Below are positions 17,304 to 26,190 of a stretch of 64,000 bases of DNA, piece after piece (positions within the stretch are counted from its first letter, which is position 1; each line of letters opens with the position of its first letter). The notes beneath the pieces are model-generated. The model did no database searches. It saw only the letters and a list, made by a program, of their open reading frames with translations, and had not been told where the DNA came from. Position numbers and translations under genes: made by a program. The stretch comes from Novosphingobium lindaniclasticum LE124 (GTDB lineage Bacteria; Pseudomonadota; Alphaproteobacteria; Sphingomonadales; Sphingomonadaceae), in NCBI RefSeq assembly GCF_000445125.1, contig NZ_ATHL01000082.1, positions 1-64,000 of the forward strand, written 5' to 3'.

Positions 17304-18010
17304 CCGTCCCGCTTGACCTGGCGCTTGCCGATATTCGTGAAGGTCGTCCGGTGGTGCTTGTCGGTTCAAGCGACCGACCAATGGCGGGCGCCCTTTTCGT
17401 CGCGGCGCAGCATGCGTCGCCTGCATCCATCAACTTGATGGCGCGTCACGCACGCGGCCTGATCTGCTTGGCGTTGACGGTGGAGCGTGCGTGGAAACTT
17501 GGCCTGCAGCGGATGGAGGCCCGCAACAGACGCAGCCAAGAGAGTGCATCGACCGTTTCGATTGAGGCTCGTGAAGGTGTCACAACCGGAATATCGGCAT
17601 TCGACCGTGCGCGCACGATCGCGACGGCGCTGGACCCCGAAGCCTCTGCGGGCGACCTCGTGACGCCGGGGCATGTATTTCCTCTCGTCGCGGAGAGCGG
17701 TGGCGTGCTTCAGCATGCAGGCTATACCGAAGCAGCTGTGGACCTTGCGTTTCTGGCAGGAATGACGCCGGCGGGCGTGATCTGCGAGATATTGGATGAG
17801 CAGGGCAATCTCGCCGGTCCAGCCTATCTGGAAGCGTTCGCCGTGGAGCACGACATGCACATCGTGCAGATCGCCGATGTCATTGCCGCTTGCGATCGCG
17901 AGGTAGGCGGCGTCGCCTCTGGAATGGTGCGCCGGATATCAGGCTTCCGTGAAATGGCCAGGCTCAATGCGGCGCACGTACGGGCCGATCAATGCGCGAA
18001 CCTGCGCTGA
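17300..18010 (+). CDS. RibB-like protein lacking DHBP-synthase metal ligands
   Basis: This 236-residue protein aligns along its whole length with 3,4-dihydroxy-2-butanone-4-phosphate synthase (RibB): 'MARHARGLICLALT', 'TVSIEAREGVTTGISAFDR', 'LVTPGHVFPLVAESGGVLQHAGYTEA' and 'TPAGVICEILDEQG'. The acidic DRENEGD loop that carries the metal-binding glutamate is replaced by 'SSDRPMAGA' (about 23-31), and the metal-binding His of GHTEA is Y142. It is therefore unlikely to make the riboflavin precursor. It is coupled by ATGA to the IclR gene, with no riboflavin genes around. The 3' end overlaps the convergent monooxygenase-like gene by 72 bp. Its function is unknown. Confidence 0.8.
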   Translation: MTVPLDLALADIREGRPVVLVGSSDRPMAGALFVAAQHASPASINLMARHARGLICLALTVERAWKLGLQRMEARNRRSQESASTVSIEAREGVTTGISAFDRARTIATALDPEASAGDLVTPGHVFPLVAESGGVLQHAGYTEAAVDLAFLAGMTPAGVICEILDEQGNLAGPAYLEAFAVEHDMHIVQIADVIAACDREVGGVASGMVRRISGFREMARLNAAHVRADQCANLR

Positions 18011-18253
18011 CAGCGGGTTGGCGGGATAGCCTTCGGTGTGGTCTGCAAGCTTAGTCCAGCCAACTTGCACGAGATAGACTCCGGGGCGTTCCACTGACCG
18101 TAGCAGGCGTGCTTCGCAACATCCTGGCACGTCCAGCAGCAGGGGTCTTGCTTCGGCAAAAGCGCCTTCGAACTCCCTTGCCAGCGCGGGGTCCGTTTCG
18201 AACTGATTGATTTCCCAGATCATGGGGGAATGAAGCGCCCGATATCCGGGCAT
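17939..18253 (-). CDS. Small antibiotic-biosynthesis-monooxygenase (ABM)-like protein
   Basis: This 104-residue product fits the dimeric alpha-beta ferredoxin-like ABM fold: 'IWEINQFETDPALAREFEGAFAEARPLLLDVPGC', 'EARLLRSVERPGVYLVQVGW' and a C-terminal 'HTEGYP...VRALIGPYV' helix. Members are small cofactor-free oxygenases or dimeric binding proteins. An internal ATG at 18223 is an alternative start. It is divergent from the Rieske operon, with the 18351 palindrome between them, and its 3' end overlaps the RibB-like gene. A role with the oxygenase pathway is inference. Confidence 0.75.
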   Translation of the reverse strand: MPGYRALHSPMIWEINQFETDPALAREFEGAFAEARPLLLDVPGCCEARLLRSVERPGVYLVQVGWTKLADHTEGYPANPLSAQVRALIGPYVRRIEPGHFTEA

Positions 18254-18350
18254 GGCAACTGCTTTGGCGGCTAGAGTGGCGACATTTCGCCAGTTCGATA
18301 TTCCGGATTTGCAGCGTAATCACTACAGAAAGCCGAATTAAGGCTATAAG

Positions 18351-18358
18351 TGTCGACA
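18351..18358. promoter_or_regulatory. TGTCGACA operator-like palindrome at the Rieske operon promoter
   Basis: The palindrome lies 17 bp before the GTG start and directly follows TATAAG, a possible -10 element. A protein bound here would block transcription initiation, so repression is the simplest reading. Confidence 0.7.
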
Positions 18359-18375
18359 TATTGAGAGGAGGCAGC

Positions 18376-18852
18376 GTGACAAAGGCTACTGCATCGCGCG
18401 CAGAAATCCGGGACTTCTACGATGACTGTGCGGCAGTTCTCGATGCTGAAGATCTGGCGGCGTTCCCGGCATTCTTTACGCAGGACTGCCTCTATCGCGT
18501 CATTAGCCGAGAAAACCACGACGACGGGTTGGACCATGCCCCGATCCACTGCCGTGGAAAGGCGATGATCATAGACCGCGTGACGTCCACGCGAGAAGTG
18601 GCGCTCTACCAGCCGCGTTCGCTGCGGCACTTCATCAGCGGTGTGCGGATCCTGTCCGACGACGGAGACGAAATCCGGTCGAGCGCAAACTTCCTGATCA
18701 TCGAATCGCTGGTGGAGCAGGAGCCGCAAATCCTGATGGTCGGTCGTTATCTCGACCGGATCGTTCGTGAGGAGGGGGAACTGCGGTTCCGTGAACGCTC
18801 CTGTGTCTACGACAACTATCACATCCGCACCACGCTTGTGATCCCTGCATAA
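18376..18852 (+). CDS. Aromatic-ring-hydroxylating dioxygenase beta subunit
   Basis: This 158-residue protein has the NTF2-like cone fold of ring-hydroxylating dioxygenase small subunits: 'IRDFYDDCAAVLDAEDLAAFPAFFTQDCLYRV' at the N-terminus, 'RSLRHFISGVRI' in the middle and 'VGRYLDRIVREEGELRFRERSCVYDN' at the end, which is characteristic of these beta subunits. It is structural, supporting the alpha hexamer. GTG 18376 is chosen as start because GAGGAGGC lies just upstream, whereas TTG 18361 would include that site. It leads the operon beta-alpha-ferredoxin-thiolase-dehydrogenase. Confidence 0.9.
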   Translation: MTKATASRAEIRDFYDDCAAVLDAEDLAAFPAFFTQDCLYRVISRENHDDGLDHAPIHCRGKAMIIDRVTSTREVALYQPRSLRHFISGVRILSDDGDEIRSSANFLIIESLVEQEPQILMVGRYLDRIVREEGELRFRERSCVYDNYHIRTTLVIPA

Positions 18853-18863
18853 AGGCCGATCCC

Positions 18864-20117
18864 ATGACGACTGCAGCTATCGAGACGCCGCCGGCCAAGT
18901 GCTGGCCTGAAGATGGCATCACCCGTGTTCCGGCGTGGATCTACAGCGATCCCGACATCTACGCGCGGGAGATGCAGACTTTCCATTACGGAAAGACCTG
19001 GAACTTCGTCGGCCTGGACTGCGAAGTGCCTGAACCGGGCTCATTCAAACGTAGTTGGGTGGGCGAGCGCCCGGTGATCATGGTGCGCGATCATGACGGC
19101 ACGATCAATGTCGTCGAGAACCGCTGTGCGCATCGAGGTTCGCTGATCTGCTGGGAAACGCGCGGCAAGGCGCGCGATCTCAGTTGCCCGTACCATCACT
19201 GGTCGTATGACCTGAAAGGCAACCTGATGGGCCTGCCGTTCCTGCGCGGCGCGCAGGGAAAGGGCGGGATGCCACGTGGCTTCGACAAAAGCCAGCATGG
19301 CCTGACCCGCTTGCGCGTCGCGGTGCGCGGGGGCACGGTATGGGCGACTTACAGCGAAGACACCCTATCGTTCGAGGAATACACCGGCCCGGAGATCCTC
19401 GAACGGCTGGACCGTCTGGTATCGCGGCGCCCCTTGCGCCTGGTCGGCTACAGCCGCCAGATGGTGAAAAGCAACTGGAAGCTCTACTGGGAGAACAGTC
19501 GCGATCCCTACCACGCGACCTTGATGCACCCGTTTCTATCAACGTTCGGCATCCTCCGCACCGATGGCGACTATCACAGCGTGCCGCTCGAAGGCGGCAA
19601 GCACGAATATACCTATTCCCAGTTCGATCCTGAACTGCGCAATCGCACCTCGGAAGCAAGCCAGCAGATCAAGAGCATCAGCAACGACCTCAAGATCCAG
19701 GACACCGAAGTTGTCACTTCGGTGATCGACGAATTCAACGACGGCATGATGGGAGCCTTTCAGTTGTTCCCTACCGTGCTCGTGCAACAGTATTTCAACT
19801 GCCTTGTCGTGCGGCATATGATCCCCAAGGGGCCGGGCGCGCATGAACTGGCGTGGACCTACTTCGGCTACGCGGACGATGACGAGAAGATGCGCGAATT
19901 GCGCCTCAAGCAGAGCAATCTGGTTGGACCCGCAGGCTTCGTTTCGCTCGAGGACAGCGAGGTTCTCTCGCTCATGCAGCCGGTAGTCGAGAGCCGCCCG
20001 GATTCTCAGCAGGTGCTGGAAATGGGCGGGCACGGCACCGGGGCGCAATCCACGATGATGACGGAGACGCTGATCCGCGCCTTCTATGAATTCTACCGCC
20101 GCGAAATGAAACTCTGA
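18864..20117 (+). CDS. Rieske non-heme iron oxygenase alpha subunit
   Basis: The 417-residue catalytic subunit has a Rieske [2Fe-2S] motif C88-x-H90 and C108-x2-H111, and the mononuclear iron site with D214, H217 and H222 in 'ENSRDPYHATLMH'. It should insert oxygen into an aromatic or alicyclic substrate using electrons from the ferredoxin encoded next. The usual CPYHGW is CPYHHW here. The middle and C-terminal substrate domain ('GMMGAFQLFPTVLVQQYFNCLVVRHM') looks like benzoate- or salicylate-type large subunits, but the substrate cannot be read out. No NAD(P)H-ferredoxin reductase gene is present in the window. Confidence 0.93.
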   Translation: MTTAAIETPPAKCWPEDGITRVPAWIYSDPDIYAREMQTFHYGKTWNFVGLDCEVPEPGSFKRSWVGERPVIMVRDHDGTINVVENRCAHRGSLICWETRGKARDLSCPYHHWSYDLKGNLMGLPFLRGAQGKGGMPRGFDKSQHGLTRLRVAVRGGTVWATYSEDTLSFEEYTGPEILERLDRLVSRRPLRLVGYSRQMVKSNWKLYWENSRDPYHATLMHPFLSTFGILRTDGDYHSVPLEGGKHEYTYSQFDPELRNRTSEASQQIKSISNDLKIQDTEVVTSVIDEFNDGMMGAFQLFPTVLVQQYFNCLVVRHMIPKGPGAHELAWTYFGYADDDEKMRELRLKQSNLVGPAGFVSLEDSEVLSLMQPVVESRPDSQQVLEMGGHGTGAQSTMMTETLIRAFYEFYRREMKL

Positions 20118-20130
20118 AGCAAGAGACGCC

Positions 20131-20448
20131 ATGACTGACTGGACCCGAGTTGCCGACGAAGGCGACGTAACGGAAGGCGAACCCTTCCCGACCGAAATCG
20201 ACGGTGTCGAGATCGCTCTGTACCGAATGGAAGGAGACATTCTGGCGATGGGTGACATCTGCACCCACGAACATGTCCGGCTTTCGACCGGCTGGTTCGA
20301 GGACGGGCGCATCGAATGCCCGCTTCACCAGTCCTGCTTCGAAGTGCGTACCGGGAAGTGCGTTCCGGGCGGCCCTGCCTGGCAGGACGTGCCGGTCTAT
20401 GCCGTCAAGATCAAGGACGGCGAAATCTATGTGAAGGCGAGTTCATGA
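20131..20448 (+). CDS. Rieske-type ferredoxin of the oxygenase system
   Basis: The 105-residue [2Fe-2S] ferredoxin has C44-x-H46 ('CTHEHV') and C63-x2-H66 ('CPLHQS'), a typical Rieske pair. It would shuttle electrons from a reductase to the alpha subunit. It follows the alpha gene by 13 bp, and its stop overlaps the thiolase start (ATGA), so it is co-translated with it. The reductase must come from elsewhere. Confidence 0.93.
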   Translation: MTDWTRVADEGDVTEGEPFPTEIDGVEIALYRMEGDILAMGDICTHEHVRLSTGWFEDGRIECPLHQSCFEVRTGKCVPGGPAWQDVPVYAVKIKDGEIYVKASS

Positions 20449-21647
20449 GCGGTGCATTCCTTTATCCTGGCCTCCGCACTCCGGTAGGGCGCTATGCCGG
20501 TACACTGTCTCAGGTGCGGCCCGACGATCTCCTCGCCGGCGTCCTGCGGGCGCTGGTGGATGCCCATTCCTTTGACGTGGCGGACGTCGAGGACGTGATC
20601 ATGGGGTGTACGAGCCAGGCAGGCGAAGATGCCCGCAATGTCGCGCGTCATGCCGCGCTGGTTGCAGGCATCCCGGTGACCGTTGCCGCACAGACCGTCA
20701 ACCGCCTGTGCGGAAGCGGGCTCGCGGCGGTGGCCGATGCGGCCCGCGCCATCGAGGTGGGACAGGGGGGGCTTTTCATCGCAGGAGGGGTGGAAAGCAT
20801 GTCGCGCGCGCCTTTCGTCATAGCGAAGGCCGAAACGGCGTTCGCGCGCAAGGCCACCGTGTACGAGGCGCTGGGCGAGCGTTTTCCCAATCCGATCATC
20901 CATCGCCAGTTCGGGCGGGAAAGCATGCCGCAGACCGGCGAGAACGTCGCGACGGAACAGGGCATCACCCGTGAGCAGGCGGACCGCTTTGCATTGGCCT
21001 CACAATCCAAATATGCGCGTGCCGCGGTCGATGGTTTCTTCGCCGGCGAGATCGCGCCGGTGACGATTACCGGCCGCAAGGGCGCGATCAGCGTGGTCGA
21101 CCAGGACGAACATCCGCGTGGATCGAGCACGTTGGAGGGTCTCTCCAAGCTGCCCGCCCTGTTCGATGGAGGGGTGGTGACTGCAGGCAATGCGTCGGGT
21201 GTGAACGACGGCGCGGCCGCGATGTTCGTGGGCAGCCTCGCCGCAGGCGAAAAGGCGGGAATTGCACCGCTGGCCCGCATTGTTTCCGCGGCAGTGGCAG
21301 GCGTCGAGCCGCGAGTGATGGGCTATGGTCCGGTGCCCGCGTCCCTGAAGGCGCTTGAGCGGGCGAACCTTTCGCTGGCCGATATCGACCTCATCGAACT
21401 GAACGAGGCTTTCGCCAGCCAGGCGCTGGGATGCCTGAAGCTATTGGGCGTCGATTTCGAAGACAGCCGCGTCAACCCCAATGGCGGCGCGATCGCCATC
21501 GGTCATCCATTGGGCATGTCCGGCGCACGGCTGGCGATCACCGCTGCGCGCCAGTTGCAGCGCGGTCAGGGCCGGTTCGCGCTCGTCACCATGTGCATCG
21601 GTCTGGGGCAGGGCATCGCCATGGTACTGGAACGCCAACCTTCCTGA
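20445..21647 (+). CDS. Thiolase (acetyl-CoA acyltransferase, PaaJ/PcaF-like)
   Basis: This 400-residue thiolase has the nucleophile C89 ('VNRLCGSGL'), the catalytic His in '[16 protein letters not shown]' and the second Cys in '[10 protein letters not shown]'. The blocks '[17 protein letters not shown]', '[21 protein letters not shown]' and '[18 protein letters not shown]' resemble 3-oxoadipyl-CoA/3-oxo-dehydrosuberyl-CoA thiolases. It would cleave a 3-oxoacyl-CoA to a shortened acyl-CoA plus acetyl- or succinyl-CoA. The start at 20445 overlaps the ferredoxin stop. It is linked to a ring hydroxylase, so a ring-derived dicarboxylyl-CoA is possible. Confidence 0.93.
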   Translation: MSGAFLYPGLRTPVGRYAGTLSQVRPDDLLAGVLRALVDAHSFDVADVEDVIMGCTSQAGEDARNVARHAALVAGIPVTVAAQTVNRLCGSGLAAVADAARAIEVGQGGLFIAGGVESMSRAPFVIAKAETAFARKATVYEALGERFPNPIIHRQFGRESMPQTGENVATEQGITREQADRFALASQSKYARAAVDGFFAGEIAPVTITGRKGAISVVDQDEHPRGSSTLEGLSKLPALFDGGVVTAGNASGVNDGAAAMFVGSLAAGEKAGIAPLARIVSAAVAGVEPRVMGYGPVPASLKALERANLSLADIDLIELNEAFASQALGCLKLLGVDFEDSRVNPNGGAIAIGHPLGMSGARLAITAARQLQRGQGRFALVTMCIGLGQGIAMVLERQPS

Positions 21648-21661
21648 ACAGGGTTTTACTC

Positions 21662-22813
21662 ATGAATTTTGAACTGACTGAAGAACAGGCGATGTTTCGG
21701 GACTCCGTCGCGGGGTTCGGTGCGCGCTATCTGAAGGACGGTGCGCTCGAACGCGCGCATTGCGATGACTACCCTTGGGATGTTGCGGAACGCATGGCCG
21801 AGGCGGGACTGATCGGGATCACCACGCCGGCCGAGGATGGCGGCGTCGGGGGAACCCTGATGGATGCGGTGATCGCAATCGAGGAAGTAGCGGGCGCCTG
21901 TCCGCGGTCTGCCGATGTGGTCCAGGCCGGGAACTTCGGCGCGATCCGCGTGCTGGCGCAGTATGGCTCGCCGGACCAGAAAGAGCGGGTTCTGCAGCCA
22001 TTGCTGAAGGGCAAGGCGCTGATCGCAGTCGCCATGACCGAGCCCGGTGCCGGTTCGGCCGTCACCGAACTGGTCACCAGCGCTACGCCCGATGGCGAAG
22101 GCTACCGCATCAGCGGGGAAAAGGTGTTCACCACCCATGGCCTGCATGCGACCGTGTTCCTCGTCTATGTTCGCTTCGGGCCGGGTCTTGATGGGATCGG
22201 GTCCGTGCTGATCGAACGCGGCGCGGAAGGGTTCAGCTTTGGCAAGCCTTCGCGTTTCCTGTCGGGAGAAGACTGGAACACGCTCTACTTCGACAATGTC
22301 TACGTACCCAAGGAGAACGTCGTCCTGGGCCCGGGCGGGTTCAAGAAGCAGATTGCCGGCTTCAACGTGGAACGCCTGGGTAACAGTTCGCGCTCATTGG
22401 CCCTTGGCCGCTATGCCATGGATCGCGCCCGCGAGCACGCGGTCGATCGCCGGCAGTTCGGCCAGCGGCTGGCGAACTTCCAGGGACTGCAGTGGAAATT
22501 CGCCGAAATGCAGGTGAAGGCCGATGCCGCGCAACTGCTTCTTTACCGCGCGGCAATCGGTGCCGATACCGGTTTCCCCTCACCGCAGGATACCGCGATC
22601 GCAAAGCTTTCATGCAACCGGGCCGGTTTCGAGATGGCGCATGAATCCATGCAGATCATGGGCGGCATGGGTTATAGCGAGGAAAGCCTGATCGAATATT
22701 GCTTCCGTCGCACGCGAGGCTGGATGATCGCGGGTGGCACCACCGAAATCCTGCTCAATCGGATCGCCGAAGGCGTCTTCGGTCAGAGGCTGCCCATTCG
22801 GGATGCTGTCTGA
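21662..22813 (+). CDS. Acyl-CoA dehydrogenase (Rieske operon)
   Basis: This 383-residue acyl-CoA dehydrogenase has 'VAMTEPGAGSAVTELVTSA' (FAD/substrate), 'DRRQFGQRLANFQGLQWKFAEMQVKADAAQLLLYRAA' and the ending 'QIMGGMGYSEESLIEYCFRRTRGWMIAGGTTEILLNRIAEGVFG'. It should introduce a double bond in an acyl-CoA and reduce ETF. The ATG lies 14 bp past the thiolase stop. It closes the Rieske operon before a bidirectional hairpin. Confidence 0.93.
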   Translation: MNFELTEEQAMFRDSVAGFGARYLKDGALERAHCDDYPWDVAERMAEAGLIGITTPAEDGGVGGTLMDAVIAIEEVAGACPRSADVVQAGNFGAIRVLAQYGSPDQKERVLQPLLKGKALIAVAMTEPGAGSAVTELVTSATPDGEGYRISGEKVFTTHGLHATVFLVYVRFGPGLDGIGSVLIERGAEGFSFGKPSRFLSGEDWNTLYFDNVYVPKENVVLGPGGFKKQIAGFNVERLGNSSRSLALGRYAMDRAREHAVDRRQFGQRLANFQGLQWKFAEMQVKADAAQLLLYRAAIGADTGFPSPQDTAIAKLSCNRAGFEMAHESMQIMGGMGYSEESLIEYCFRRTRGWMIAGGTTEILLNRIAEGVFGQRLPIRDAV

Positions 22814-22821
22814 CGGTCAGG

Positions 22822-22846
22822 GCCGCCCGCGCCAAGGCCGGGCGGC
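22822..22846. terminator. Hairpin between convergent operons
   Basis: An 8-bp GC-rich stem (GCCGCCCG / CGGGCGGC) with a 9-nt loop is followed by CTCTT. It lies between the 3' ends of the acyl-CoA dehydrogenase and SDR genes. Confidence 0.5.
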
Positions 22847-22854
22847 TCTTCCGT

Positions 22855-23694
22855 TCAGGGAAAGGCGATATCCGAACTGAGTGCGATCATGCGGCGATAC
22901 CCTTCCAGCCTTGCGGCGAACGCATCCTCGGCCCGGGTCAGGACGTCGTCTCCGACCAGCACGCGCGCAGGTGGGCAGGCATGGTCGGCGAGAGCTATCA
23001 CAAACTGCGAAATGCGGGCTGGATCGCCTGTCTGATTGCCGTCGGAGCGTGCAAAGGCCGCTCTCCGATCGGCATCGAAGCTGACGTAGCGATCCAGCTG
23101 CCCTTCGCCGGTGCGCAAGCTCCCCCCTGCAAACGCGGTTCGCATGCCGCCCGGCTCAATGGCGATCACGCGGACTCCCAGAGGCGCAACCTCACGGTCC
23201 AGAGCTTCCGAAGCTGCCGATAGGGCCGCTTTGGATGCGCAATACAGACCGAGGCCGGGATAGCTTTCCAGCGCCGCCAGTGACGAGATGTTGAGGATGC
23301 GTCCTCCGGTTTCCAGCAGATGCGGCAGGGCGGCGCGGGCCAGTGCAAGCGGACCGAACAGGTTGGCATCGAACTGCGCGCGTGTTTCGCTTTCGCTGGC
23401 GACCTCGACTGCGCAGGACAGCGCATAGCCGGCATTGTTCACCAGCCGGTCCAGCCCGCCCATGGCGGCGATGCCCTCTGCGACGATGGCAGCGGCTTGT
23501 CCGACATCCTGGCAGGCAGCATGGATGCCAAAGGATCGACCGGGCGCGATCGCGCTGAACGCGCGGGCGGCATCGGGCGAACGGGTAGTGCCGGCAACCT
23601 GATCGCCGATCGCCAGGGCTGCCTTCGCCAGCGCCGCGCCCAGTCCGCTGGACGTGCCGGTGATGAGCCAGCGGCGCCCGGTCACGCGGACCAT
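22855..23694 (-). CDS. Short-chain dehydrogenase/reductase
   Basis: This 279-residue classical SDR has the cofactor motif 'TGTSSGLGAAL' (12-22), 'NNAG', the catalytic Ser in 'NISSLA' and 'YCASK'. It should oxidise or reduce an alcohol/ketone using NAD(P). It follows the CMD-like gene with a 13-bp overlap, so the two are one operon. The substrate is unknown. Confidence 0.9.
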   Translation of the reverse strand: MVRVTGRRWLITGTSSGLGAALAKAALAIGDQVAGTTRSPDAARAFSAIAPGRSFGIHAACQDVGQAAAIVAEGIAAMGGLDRLVNNAGYALSCAVEVASESETRAQFDANLFGPLALARAALPHLLETGGRILNISSLAALESYPGLGLYCASKAALSAASEALDREVAPLGVRVIAIEPGGMRTAFAGGSLRTGEGQLDRYVSFDADRRAAFARSDGNQTGDPARISQFVIALADHACPPARVLVGDDVLTRAEDAFAARLEGYRRMIALSSDIAFP

Positions 23695-24587
23695 CCGTCG
23701 AACACGTCACCTGCTTCGCGCTGGATCATGGTTGCGGCTTCCATCTGGCCATAAACCAGGGCGTTTCCGATGGTGTCGAGAGTATCGGCGCGGCTGACAC
23801 CCCAGGCCTTGCAGAGCAGCACGTTCTCGCGGATGCCTTCGGCAACCCGGCTCATGACGTGGTAGTACAGCATTGAGGTGGGCCAGAACTGCTTAGGCAA
23901 GACGTAGAGCATGTTCTCCATGCGCGCGCGGTGCGTCTTCAGCAGCATCGGGCGATGTTCCGCAAGGAACCGCACGTAAGGCGGGATTTCGCCGATGGTT
24001 CGCAGATACCAGTCGTAGAGGTTCGACTTCTCGCCATCGTCCAGGGTCACGGTGGAGAAGTCCAGCCCAGAACGGAATGCTTCCAAGTCCGGGGCCCAGC
24101 CTTCGGGGAATCGTGCGGGAGCTTCGGCAACTTCCGGAAACTGGATGTCGCGCGCAGCTTCCTGAATCGCCTCCATACCCCGTGGACCGGCGTGGATGAA
24201 GGCAATCGCCAGCATTTCGAGCGCCTGCGCCTGGTTGACCCCGCGCTTGAGCCAGCTGTGCAGGACGTAGCGTACTCCGGTGACATGGCCGCGCAGAGCA
24301 TAGAATGTCAGGGTACCATTTCCCGTCAGGGCCGGTTCGACGCGCAACGTGAGGCTCGAATAGAGCCGGTAGCGTTTGAGCACCTCAGGATTGCGATCGA
24401 GCCACCAGTCGAGGCCGTCCAGCGAATGACCGAACTGGGCCGCGTAGTGGCTGCGGAAAGCGTCCTTCTCCTGCGCCGTAATCGTCTGTGGTGTCGACAG
24501 ATCGAGGCCGCGGTGGGTCCAGTTGCCACTGGAAGGGTCGAATCCGTGGTTGATGGCACGCAAGGTCGCCACTGTCTCCGAAGGCAT
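23682..24587 (-). CDS. CMD/AhpD-like protein, paralogue 1
   Basis: This 301-residue protein resembles the carboxymuconolactone-decarboxylase/AhpD helical fold, apparently twice: 'VTGVRYVLHSWLKRGVNQAQALEMLAIAFIHAG' and 'IRENVLLCKAWGVSRADTLDTIGNALVYGQMEAA'. The AhpD CxxC pair is absent. It has the same length as the protein at 33924; the last 125 residues differ at only about eight positions while the first half is clearly more diverged. The ATG at 24587 is preceded by GAGAGGAGA. A role in the pathway is unknown; the fold call is moderate. A TGTCGACA inside the coding region (24492) is probably coincidental. Confidence 0.65.
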   Translation of the reverse strand: MPSETVATLRAINHGFDPSSGNWTHRGLDLSTPQTITAQEKDAFRSHYAAQFGHSLDGLDWWLDRNPEVLKRYRLYSSLTLRVEPALTGNGTLTFYALRGHVTGVRYVLHSWLKRGVNQAQALEMLAIAFIHAGPRGMEAIQEAARDIQFPEVAEAPARFPEGWAPDLEAFRSGLDFSTVTLDDGEKSNLYDWYLRTIGEIPPYVRFLAEHRPMLLKTHRARMENMLYVLPKQFWPTSMLYYHVMSRVAEGIRENVLLCKAWGVSRADTLDTIGNALVYGQMEAATMIQREAGDVFDGWSA

Positions 24588-24809
24588 ATAATCTCCTCTC
24601 GTTCCGGTCATGCCCGTGAATGCGGGGCCACGCGTCTTCGTCGCATGGTCCTGACGGGTGGGCCATAGGCGCAATCTGCCTGCGCCCTATTCATCGCATG
24701 ATCGAACCGCTGAGGGCGGATGGTGGGATCACTTCGCCCACTCGATCAATCGCCGGCAGAAGTGGCGCGTGTTGACGAAGCGGATGCGCCCCGTCATTGA
24801 AACATGAAA

Positions 24810-24817
24810 TGTCGACA
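24810..24817. promoter_or_regulatory. TGTCGACA operator-like palindrome upstream of the eight-gene operon
   Basis: The core palindrome lies 35 bp upstream of the flavin monooxygenase start, in the divergent region shared with CMD-like paralogue 1. It could control both directions. Confidence 0.65.
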
Positions 24818-24852
24818 CCTTGCCAAGGCAACGGTCGGAGAGGAGCAATTGC

Positions 24853-26187
24853 ATGATGAAGCTGTCCGTTTTCATGTCGCCCACTGGCGGGCACGTTGGC
24901 GGCTGGCGTCTACCGGAGGCGATTTGTGATGCGGGCTATGAGGTGGACCGCTGGGTCGAACTCGCCAGGATCGCAGAGCGCGGCAAGATCGACATGCTGT
25001 TCCTGGCCGATGGCAATGGCGTCAACGGCATAGACAATCCCGAACTGCTCAGCCGCAACCCGACCACGCGCCCGGTGGTGATTGAGCCGGTATGCCTTCA
25101 TTCGGCTCTGGCGATGGTCACCACTCGCATAGGGCTCGTTGCGACAGCGACCACCACATACGACCAGCCATTCACCGTCGCCCGGCGTTATGCTGCCCTC
25201 GATTGGTTGAGCAAGGGCCGTGCAGGATGGAACGTCGTAACCTCGTCCAATCCGGACGATGCGAAGAACTTCGGCCATCTCGAACACGCTGGCGCTACCA
25301 GGCGCTACGAGATGGCCAGTGAATTCGTCGATGTGGTCAAGGATCTGTGGGACAGCTGGGATGATGACGCCTTCCTCTTTGACAAGGAGGCCGGTAAGTT
25401 TCTCGATGCGGACAAGGTGAGGCTTCTGAACCACAAAGGCTCGCATTTCTCTGTGCGCGGCCCGTTGAACAGCGCCCGACCGCCGCAGGGGCACCCCGTC
25501 GTGGTCGTTGCCAGCGGATCGCCGGACGGCATGGAACTTGCGGCCCGCACGGCCGATGTCATCTTTACGGTTGCCGAGACGAAGGAAGCCGCGCAGGCCT
25601 TCTATGCCGACGTGAAGGGACGCATGGCCAAGTACGGCCGCAAGCCCGAGGACCTAGTTGTCATGCCCGGCGCCAGTGTCTTCGTCGGCGCGGACGAGGA
25701 GGCTGCCGAACGCAGCTATCGCGTCCTGCAGGAACTGATCCCCGACAGCGTTGGCATGCCGACGCTCGGTCGTCTTTGCGGCCTTGATCTTTCGGGCTTT
25801 TCTCCGGGTGATCCATTGCCACCGCTGCCTGAAACCAAGGGCATAACCAGCTTCCGCAATCTCATCGAGACAATGGCGCGGCGTGACAATCTGACGATGC
25901 GCGAACTGTACCGCCGGATATTGCCGGCGCGCGGTCACGTCCTGATGAAGGGAAGCGTCGAACAGGTTGCCGACATCATGCAGGAATGGGTTGCCGATAA
26001 GGCGTGCGACGGGTTCAACCTGATTGCAGCCTCGCTGCCCGATGGGCTCACCGCGCTGGTCGATCTGCTCATCCCGGAACTGCAGCGGCGCGGTCTGTTC
26101 CGTACCGAATACGAAGGCAGCACCCTGCGCGACAGTCTGGGGCTGGCACGGCCTGCCAATCGCCATTTCTTAGAGGGAGCACGCTGA
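24853..26187 (+). CDS. LLM-class flavin-dependent monooxygenase (NtaA/SnaA/DszA-like)
   Basis: This 444-residue bacterial luciferase-like TIM-barrel protein starts 'MSPTGGHVGGWRLPEA', typical of the NtaA/DszA group, and contains 'IGLVATATTTYDQPFTVARRYAALDWLSKGRAGWNVVTS', which carries the FMN-binding region. These enzymes use reduced FMN supplied by a separate reductase and oxygen to cleave C-N, C-S or C-C bonds or to hydroxylate. No dedicated flavin reductase is adjacent. AGGAG precedes ATG 24853; a second ATG follows immediately. It is the first gene of the eight-gene operon, so it probably starts that branch. Confidence 0.9.
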   Translation: MMKLSVFMSPTGGHVGGWRLPEAICDAGYEVDRWVELARIAERGKIDMLFLADGNGVNGIDNPELLSRNPTTRPVVIEPVCLHSALAMVTTRIGLVATATTTYDQPFTVARRYAALDWLSKGRAGWNVVTSSNPDDAKNFGHLEHAGATRRYEMASEFVDVVKDLWDSWDDDAFLFDKEAGKFLDADKVRLLNHKGSHFSVRGPLNSARPPQGHPVVVVASGSPDGMELAARTADVIFTVAETKEAAQAFYADVKGRMAKYGRKPEDLVVMPGASVFVGADEEAAERSYRVLQELIPDSVGMPTLGRLCGLDLSGFSPGDPLPPLPETKGITSFRNLIETMARRDNLTMRELYRRILPARGHVLMKGSVEQVADIMQEWVADKACDGFNLIAASLPDGLTALVDLLIPELQRRGLFRTEYEGSTLRDSLGLARPANRHFLEGAR

Positions 26188-26190
26188 TCC

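Noticed and set aside
17300..18010. Calling the RibB-like gene a riboflavin biosynthesis gene
   Set aside because: The metal-binding Glu and His are replaced and there is no riboflavin context.
24492..24499. TGTCGACA inside CMD-like paralogue 1
   Set aside because: It encodes part of 'LSTPQT' about 90 bp into the gene and is absent from the corresponding place in paralogue 2; it is probably coincidental and was not counted with the intergenic sites.
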